The position numbers and the translations under genes are program-made. Below are positions 57,501 through 64,000 of a stretch of DNA of 64,000 nucleotides, in pieces. Position 1 is the stretch's first letter; the number at the start of each line of letters is the position of its first letter. The stretch comes from Neospora caninum Liverpool (taxonomy: Eukaryota; Apicomplexa; Conoidasida; Eucoccidiorida; Sarcocystidae), in the NCBI RefSeq assembly GCF_000208865.1, contig NC_018398.1:992001-1056000 (forward strand), written 5' to 3'. The notes under the pieces were generated by a model. The model ran no database searches. It was given only the letters and a program-made list of their open reading frames with translations, and was not told the DNA's origin.

Positions 57501-60224
57501 GCCGCAGCAAGAGCCAGCACATCGGACGCCAGCGGGAAGGAGAGAGACGGCGAGTCAAACCTAGAAGGGCGAAGGATGGCAGGCACGAAGACACTGCAGA
57601 CAACGCGATGGAAGAGAGGATCAAAAGCAGGGTGCCGAGAAGAAAACGGACGGCACCCTCGGCGAGAGGAAAAAGAGACGGAGAAGCGCAGACGCGCGCA
57701 AACACCTCCCAGCGTTTTCATCGGTTCATAAAAACGCAAAATCACAAGCGACGATACGCGTTCTCTTCTTACCTGGCGCAGGTACCGCTGAGTGTCTGTG
57801 TAGGTTTCTTCGCCTCGGCTAAAGAACAGGAGCCTGTGTAAAGACACCCAAAAGTCGCGCGCATACAGAGAGAAACGAACACACTGACAGCCACGACGGG
57901 CCCTGTCTTTCGGATCCTTCCGGGGAGTAAGTTCTGTGCACATTTACAGATTGCAACGCCCCCGCCCCACAAAGGCGATATATGGAAAGCGGTGTGCTGC
58001 GTTCCCAAAGTTCAAATACACAGCCAACAAAAAGGACTATCGCCTCCTATACACAGATGGAAGCAATCAATCCTGTTCCTGTATATACCTAGACCTCACG
58101 GTATGTTAAAAGTAGATAGATAAATAGACAGATAGATAGATAGATAGATAGATAGATGTGGCTAGATTCGGTGAGACAGCGAGAGCGAGTGCACGTGCAT
58201 CGGTCGCCGTGTGTGAGTGTTTGTCTGCAGATGTGAGCAAAACTGGAGACGCGTGTTGAACTCGGGATATTTCCGCCCTTCCACATTTCCTAAAAATAGA
58301 TTTCCTTGACAGAGGGCGTACCTGGTTCTTTGATAGAGCGCAAGACGAATCGAGGAAGCAGCAATGGAGGCACAGACGGGCGCACTACATCCCCACCAAA
58401 AAGAAGAAAAAAACAAGAAACGAGAAACCGAAGGGCCGCCGGACGGCGCTGCGGGTGTATGCACAGCCGAGCCCGAACAGGCGCCTCTCGGCGAGGAACT
58501 TGACGCAGAAAAAGACGATGAATTGAGTGAGGAAGAACGCACAGCGGACGGACAAGTCGGAGAGGCGGGAGACGCGGGCGGGGATGGAGTCCCTCTGTTT
58601 ACTGTCGAAGAAGATTTTGCAGAAGCAAGCGCAGCTGCTTGTGAGGAAGCGGAAGAAACAGAAGACGAGGCTGGAGAAGACGAACAGCAAGGCAACGAAG
58701 AAGAACGCGGCGAGGGAACTTCGCCACCAGAGGAGGACGGGACGATCCGAGACGAACTGGCGGAACTCGAAGAGAGAGAAGGAGAAGTTACAGATGACGA
58801 GAAGCGAGACACAGAAGGGGAAATTGAAGACGAAGGAGAGGAAGGGGAAGGAGAGGAAGGGGAAGGAGAGGAAGGGGGAGATGAAGAAGGAGAATAGGAA
58901 AGAGAAGCGGAAGAGTAGGACGAAAGAGAAGAAGGCGGAGAAGGAGAAGACTGAGGAAGAGGTGTGACCTGGCGAAGAATTTTTACTTGATCAAAAGGGG
59001 CAAGAAGAAATCGATTGACAGCTGCCGTGCCACCATGGGCCACGGTCGCGAGAGAGAGAAGAAGGCCTGGCGGCGATCAGAGATGCCACAAGGAAAAAAC
59101 CAAACCGCAGCGATTCAAAACACGCGAGAGCGATGTACCGATATATGCAGGCACGTGTCAGGATCTCGCCACGAACCGATCGACGCTGTGCACCGGTGGA
59201 CAGCATCGATCGAGATTTACAGATCACCATACATGTATCAGTACACGCAGATACCCATGTAGTAGTGCCTCGATCCAGAGAGAACACTGGATATTCTAGG
59301 TGTGTAGACCTCGAACCACACATCTCGATACATACATGAACACGCATATGCAACCATACATGCGTGATATATACATATATATATGAATGGATGTACCTTT
59401 GTGAATAGGATGAAGGCATCTCTCTATTTATATGTTTCGATCTACGTATGGATACGTCCAGATGAGGAGAGTAAATGTTTTACCACAGCTGTATCGCTTT
59501 ATATGTTCATGTGTCGCTCGGTGTATCCCTCCATGTCTGATTGTGGAGAGTCACTGGACTGACCTTCGGAGACTTTCCTTTTTTCCTTGTCTTTTCGGCC
59601 CTTGTGTCTCGCTTTGAAGGCGGCAACGAGTTGATCGTAGCGGGTCGGAGAGGCGCAGAGAGATGGGCCGAAAGAGAACAGCCTTCTCTCGGAAAAGCGA
59701 ACCCAGGGCAGAAAGGCAGAATTCCACGTGGCTCGGGCATGCACCGCGCCGCTTTCTCCGTCTGGAGAAGCCACGGGGCGCCGCGAGGTGGCCGAGGAGG
59801 CAAAGGAAAGGCGCTTCCTCTTCCCGGCGATGTCCCGCATAGTTTCGCGCGGGGCACACTGGGAGAAGGCCCGCTCCGGCCTCTCGGTTTTCGCCTCTCG
59901 CCCTTTGAGTTCGCAGTCGATGGCTTGAGCGAGGCTTCCAGAGATGCATGGTTTTAACTTTTCCCTTCTTTCTCGCTCCAGCATTCTTGCAGAGAGCAGC
60001 TCCTCGGGTGTACATACGCGCGGGATGCCGAGCGCGGCGAGCAAAGGAAGACCACGAAGAGACAGAGAGAAGACGGAGCGAGAAAAATGGAGGCGAGCGA
60101 GAGAAAAGATCGAGAAAGGGTGGAAACGGACAAGGAAACGTGGTCCCTGTCAAAAAACATCAAAAAACTTGTGGGAAAACAGTCGAAAACCTCACCGGAG
60201 CCTCGATGGTGTGAAGGCCGCCAT
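54597..60224 (-). CDS. Mitochondrial carrier family protein with large inserts
   Basis: Six-helix inner-membrane transporter of the SLC25 family, substrate not determinable. Eight exons in transcript order: 60224-60196, 59985-59564, 59066-58322, 57833-57773, 57409-57325, 56470-56363, 55642-55183 and 54876-54597 (TGA). They sum to 729 residues with consistent phases. Three repeats are visible, each with the P-x-D signature: APFDQVK (about residue 175), CYPLDVA (about 435) and TYPLDTLR (about 630). The even-numbered helices follow them: FWWGCSAPVCASIAASSIR, GFRLLYSGFGLCVV and GVFRGVGVLLARALPECAI. Ordinary carriers have about 300 residues. The extra length is a 150-residue N-terminal extension, a Ser/Pro-rich insert of about 180 residues between helices 1 and 2, and an acidic loop of about 90 residues before repeat 3. 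The acceptor of the sixth exon is the least certain boundary. Confidence 0.82.
57410..57772 (-). other. Stop-free 363-nt intron in the carrier gene
   Basis: Donor CAG/GTAAGA and acceptor GCTCAG/GTTGGG. The length is a multiple of three and the frame reads through without a stop, so retention would insert 121 residues between helices 2 and 3. Splicing joins helix 2 to helix 3 at the spacing expected for the family, which is why the intron is favoured. Confidence 0.65.
58112..58157. repeat. (GATA)n microsatellite
   Basis: TAGA/GATA tetranucleotide repeats in the intron between exon 3 (ends 58322) and exon 4 (begins 57833) of the carrier gene. Confidence 0.9.
58484..58970 (-). repeat. Low-complexity coding tract (Ser/Pro-rich) in the carrier
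   Basis: Degenerate GAAGAAGGAGA-type repeats on the plus strand encode long runs of Ser with Pro, Ala and Thr on the minus strand, inside exon 3, between helix 1 and helix 2 of the carrier. Confidence 0.8.
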
Positions 60225-61400
60225 CGAGTAGTGTGTGCGGACAGCGGGTTTTCCCTCAGGCGCGCGGGGATTCTGCGACAAGCCGTAGTTTGGAACAAGA
60301 CAAGACGAAAAAGAAGAGCGAGAAGAAAAGAGGAAACCCAGGAGCCGGGGAAGGGAACTTTCTTTTCCCTTTTCTTCTCGAGTCACGAGCCGCCTTTTGC
60401 GAGGCCTCTGCATCGGGAGCATGCAGCGACGCCTAGCTTTCGCGAAAATTGCATGCGCCTACACACGACACGGGCAATGCCAGAGGCGATTCTGCTGTCT
60501 AGCCAAGTTCTTTCTTTTTGCCCTTCTTCTGCCTCACTTTTTAGTGCTCCTGCTCCGAAGAGGAAAGCGCGAAGGAGGGAAAGGGTCTTCTGTCCCAGTC
60601 GTGGCTGTTCTAGTTTCGCGACTGGAAAACGAGAGCGATAATTCAGGCAGCAACTTTCAGGCGACAACGCAGAGGCTACCGAGACCCTCAGCTCTCAGTC
60701 TCCTGTCACGTTTCCTGGTTCTCTTCTCCTCATTTTCTCAAAGTATCTGCTTTCCTTTGCGCCTTTCTCGGTGTCTCTACACCCATTACGCACGCTTACA
60801 CGCATGTACAGTTCTATGGGTGCATCGATACATACAGCTAGAGATATGTAGATACGTGTCTGTCGGTCTGTACCTGGGATTCTGGCTTCTGTTCCTTTCG
60901 GGAGGCTTGCAGAGTCTGGACTGCGGTTGGTCGACTAGAGTTCCTTTGTCCTTCTTTGGTAGCCGGTGCATGAAGCCGGTAGTCGCGAACAGCAAAGACG
61001 CCTCTCTGGCTGCTGCTTGAGGCGTGTCTCTGGTTTCTCTCTTCCCTCGGTTTTTCTGCTTCTATATTTCGGCGGTGTCTCGAAATTCTTCGCCCTCCAT
61101 CTTTCACCAGCGCTTTCTCCATGTCCCCTTTCTTTCGTTGCAGTGCGTTGTCGCCTCTGTTTTCGCACTCTCGGTGTGTACTTCCTTCCTCTCTTCTCCT
61201 TTCTTCCTCTTCGCGGTGTCTCTCCTCTCAGCTTCTCCCGTCCGTCTCCTTTGTTTTCTCCCTCTTCTCCCGTTTCCCTCCGGCTTCCGTCTCTCCGTTT
61301 CGCTCACTTTTGTCTCTGGCGTCTTATTGTGCTCTCTCCCTCTCCTTTCGCCGTTTTCCTTTTTACCTTCCCCCCTTTCTCCTTTTTGCGTCTGCCCAAG
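60225..61400. promoter_or_regulatory. Divergent promoter region of the carrier and alpha-SNAP genes
   Basis: About 1.2 kb between outward-pointing starts. It has a TGCATGC motif at 60450-60456. A long C/T-rich tract on the plus strand (about 61020-61400) runs up to the alpha-SNAP ATG and is probably its 5' UTR or start region. No coding exon was supported. Confidence 0.5.
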
Positions 61401-63217
61401 ATGCAACGCGGCGAGAGCGCGGGCGCCTTTGCGTCCCAGCTCGGAGACATTCCCGATTTGCTGAAGAAAGCTGACAATCTGCTGCGGCCGGCGGGTTTCC
61501 TCAGCTCGCTTCTCGGCCGAGGAAGTGACCCAGACGCAGCCCTCTCGATTTACACGCAGTGCGCGCAGGTGGGAGCAGAAAGCCGAAACCAGAGGACACG
61601 AGAACAGACATCCTCGCGACGCGCTTGTGTCTCTCAGCACTTCAGCACAGAGCCACGTATTTTGTGCTTTGGGAACGTCACGCCGCTAGCAGACAGCACA
61701 GCGAAGCCAGGAGGGGAAGGGGGGAGGAGGAGGCGTTGAAAGTGGAGGGAGAATACCGAGAACGACACAGAAAGGAATGGGGATTCAGTTGGATAGACCT
61801 ACGACGTGCAGTTGACTGGTTCGGTAGAGATGCGTTTCGCCGCGGCGTTGACGCATCCGACGTTAGAAAGGGCAAGGGAACAGTGGAAAACGGCCGAAAA
61901 AAACGAGGGAGAGTTTTCTTTTCTACCTTTCTTCCGGCCTTCCCCGCCCCATGTCTCTTTCTTTCTCTGCGTTCCGGTTTCTTCTCTCGTGCTGCTCGTC
62001 GGTTCCTTTGCTCCGTTCTCCGCCTCAGAGCTGCACAGACGCGGGGGAAGTGTCTCTCTGTTCCGTTTCTGTCCATCCGTTTCGTTTTTCGATTTGCTTC
62101 CGCGCAGAGATACAAACTCGCCAGGCAGTGGAACGACGCAGCAGACTGCTACGTGCGAGCATCCCTCGCGGCTGAGCGCGGAGACGACAAGAGCACACGT
62201 GAGGAACGAAGAAGGGGGGAAAGGCGAGAAACGCAGAGAACTGCGAGGATAGAAGAGAGGAGAAGGAAGCAAGAGACAAGGAAAGAAACGAGGAAGAAAG
62301 GGAGAGAAAACGAAAGGTCAGGAGAAGGGGACGAGGAAGCGCAGGAGCGTGGATAGTCAGGCAAGGAGAAGAAGAGACAGTTTCAAAGTGAGAAGAATTG
62401 GCGACATGGGATTCCGCGTGGAGGCCACGCAACAGAGGAGAACGGACAGGAACGGGACAAAGCAAAGCAGAAGGCTGCGGTTTCGAGGAAAGGAGACGTT
62501 TAGACTCGCAGCAACCGCGGCGGTCTCTGTTTTTCCTCACAAGAAGCGAAGCTTGACTCGCGTGCGTGTTGTTCCAGAGGCGCAGATGCTGGCAGAAGCA
62601 GGCAACGTTTTGAAGCGCGTGAGCGCGAGCAACTCAGAAGAGCAACTGGTAGCAGCAGCTGCGGTGTACATACAGCAGGGCCGGTGGAGCCAGGCGGGGA
62701 AGCTGTATCGGAGCATCGCTGAGATGTACGAAGACGACACGACCTCGGGATTGGGAGGGAAAGGCGATGGGTTGAGCAAGGTGATGCTGTACTACAAGAA
62801 GGCTGCAGAAACCTACGAGTTGGACGACTACGGGAAGAGCGCGTTCTCGCAGTGTCGGTGCAAATATGCCGAATATGCAGCGAAGAACGAAGACGCGCTC
62901 CACGAGGCCGTGCAGATCTTTGAGCAGGAGGGAGACAAAGCCACTCGAAACAACCTTCTCCAATTCAGTAAGTCGCACATGCGAAAAAACGCAGTTGGGG
63001 CACTCGCATTTTCGTCCCCTCCCCGTCTCAGTGGATCCTTCTTGCCTCGGGTTCAGCCAAAACAAGAAACGGACGTTGCGCCGAATGCCAGTAAAGGGTC
63101 TAATTTCTGCTCCCCTCATACACGAAATTCTCACACTCTACAAAGGAACAGTCGTAGGCGTCTGTTTCATATCAACACATACATATACCTATTGCAATGT
63201 ATTATATATATATATGC

Positions 63218-63257
<40 letters not shown>

Positions 63258-63930
63258 GCACATGCATGTATTGGCAAGCAATCCCATTCAAAGGAGCTTT
63301 TGTGTGTTCCTCTTTTCGTTCACGCATATCCCTGTTTGTTTTGCGTTTCGTAACGTCGCATGCACATCTGCCTGGAGATGGAAGATGGCTGTCGGCGCAA
63401 ATGCACATCGGCCTCACCGCACATGCACATGATTATATGTATGTATGCATGTATGTGGAAATGTCGAGGTTTCTCAAAGTGAGGTTTTGCGTGTCGATGG
63501 GGAAACGTCTTTTTTGGAAACACCTGTTGTGCGTTGGTGTCTCCGTGATGTGTCCCCGTGTTGGCTGTTCTCACGAGGGTTTCCCTTTTTGGGTTTTTCA
63601 GGCGCGAAAGACTTTTACTTGAAAGCTCTCGTTTTACTGCTGTCGTCCGGAGACGCGGTGTCCGCGCACATTGCGTTGGAACGGTACATGGGGAGAGATC
63701 CGCGATTCGAAGGCAGCCGCGAAGGCCGCTTAGCAACGGCACTGGTTGCAGCTATGCAAGAAGGGGATGTTGACGCATTCACAGCTGCTCTGGACGACTT
63801 TGATCGAATCAGTAAATTGGACCCTTGGAAAATCCATTTTCTTCTCAAGGCGAAGCGCCGACTGATGCACGATGAAGGCGAAGGCGAGCACGTGGTGATC
63901 GGAGACGACGGAGAAGTCGACCTCTCTTAA
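61401..63930 (+). CDS. Alpha-SNAP (soluble NSF attachment protein)
   Basis: Adaptor that binds SNARE complexes and recruits the ATPase NSF to take them apart after membrane fusion. It acts at cytosolic faces of secretory membranes. Four exons: 61401-61568, 62108-62198, 62578-62967 and 63602-63930 (TAA), 325 residues, phases consistent. The ATG opens an N-terminus with LLKKADNLLRPAGFLSSLLG, the membrane-contact region. TPR-like helices follow: YKLARQWNDAADCYVRAS, AAAVYIQQGRWSQAGKLYRSIAEMYEDD, YYKKAAETYELDDYGKSAFSQC and AVQIFEQEGDKATRNNLL. The conserved C-terminus is YLKALVLLLSSGDAVSAHIALERY, RDPRF, FTAALDDFDRISKLDPWKIHFLLKAKRRL. Typical alpha-SNAPs have about 295 residues. An acidic tail (about 20 residues ending in DDGEVDLS) extends past the usual end. 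Gamma-SNAP is a less likely alternative. Confidence 0.92.
63206..63255. repeat. (AT)n microsatellite in the last alpha-SNAP intron
   Basis: AT-rich run with a short ATGC interruption, in the intron 62968-63601. Confidence 0.92.
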
Positions 63931-64000
63931 CACGACCGGCAGGGAACGAAAGCCGGTTCAAGGGCATTTATGTACGGTCTATGGCTGCACATGTCTTTGG

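Noticed and set aside
57410..57565. Acceptors near 57559 and 57596 in the carrier gene
   Set aside because: Both give an immediate stop or the wrong phase after the CAG donor at 57773. The acceptor at 57410 restores the usual spacing between helices 2 and 3.

Overview
This is a 64 kb piece of an intron-rich nuclear genome. The evidence points to a coccidian apicomplexan, most like Toxoplasma gondii or a close relative such as Hammondia or Neospora. The coding DNA is GC-rich with Ser/Ala/Glu low-complexity inserts. Introns are short with GT..AG ends. TGCATGC motifs recur, and introns and intergenic DNA are full of (AT)n and (CTAT)n microsatellites. The gene set is eukaryotic: an MSH1-type MutS, an Alba protein, alpha-SNAP, a mitochondrial carrier and an organellar EF-G. 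No bacterial operons, IS elements, CRISPR arrays or recognisable tRNA/rRNA genes were seen. The organism call is inference.

Layout from left to right. (1) 1-7258 (+): 3' part of a mitochondrial MutS homologue (MSH1 type) ending in a GIY-YIG nuclease domain. (2) 8869-16544 (-): ten-exon gene for a helical-repeat protein with a neurochondrin-like N-terminus and one C-terminal membrane segment. (3) 19003-20948 (+): three-exon Alba-domain protein. (4) 23603-27288 (+): six-exon D-aminoacyl-tRNA deacylase with a large CTAT satellite in intron 4. (5) 28970-36339 (-): nine-exon large protein of unknown function with an AT-hook-like motif. (6) 37802-45957 (+): ten-exon organellar elongation factor G of the GFM2/EF-G2 (ribosome-recycling) type. 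(7) 46752-51893 (-): nine-exon phosphoserine aminotransferase. (8) 54597-60224 (-): eight-exon mitochondrial carrier with large low-complexity inserts. (9) 61401-63930 (+): four-exon alpha-SNAP.

The exon models were built by hand from splice signals, reading phase and protein-family conservation. For genes 2 to 9 the exon lengths sum to whole codons. Genes 2/3, 5/6 and 8/9 are divergent pairs that share upstream regions. Genes 1/2, 4/5 and 6/7 converge.

The genes do not form a pathway. Three concern organelle maintenance or translation (MSH1, EF-G2 and, for translation quality control, the deacylase). One is a mitochondrial carrier, one makes serine, one acts in vesicle fusion and one binds nucleic acid. 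The most unusual items are a near-palindromic GGTGTACATACACC element found in several exons and one divergent promoter, two stop-free introns of 3n length, a higher-order CTAT satellite, and the nuclease-fused MutS.
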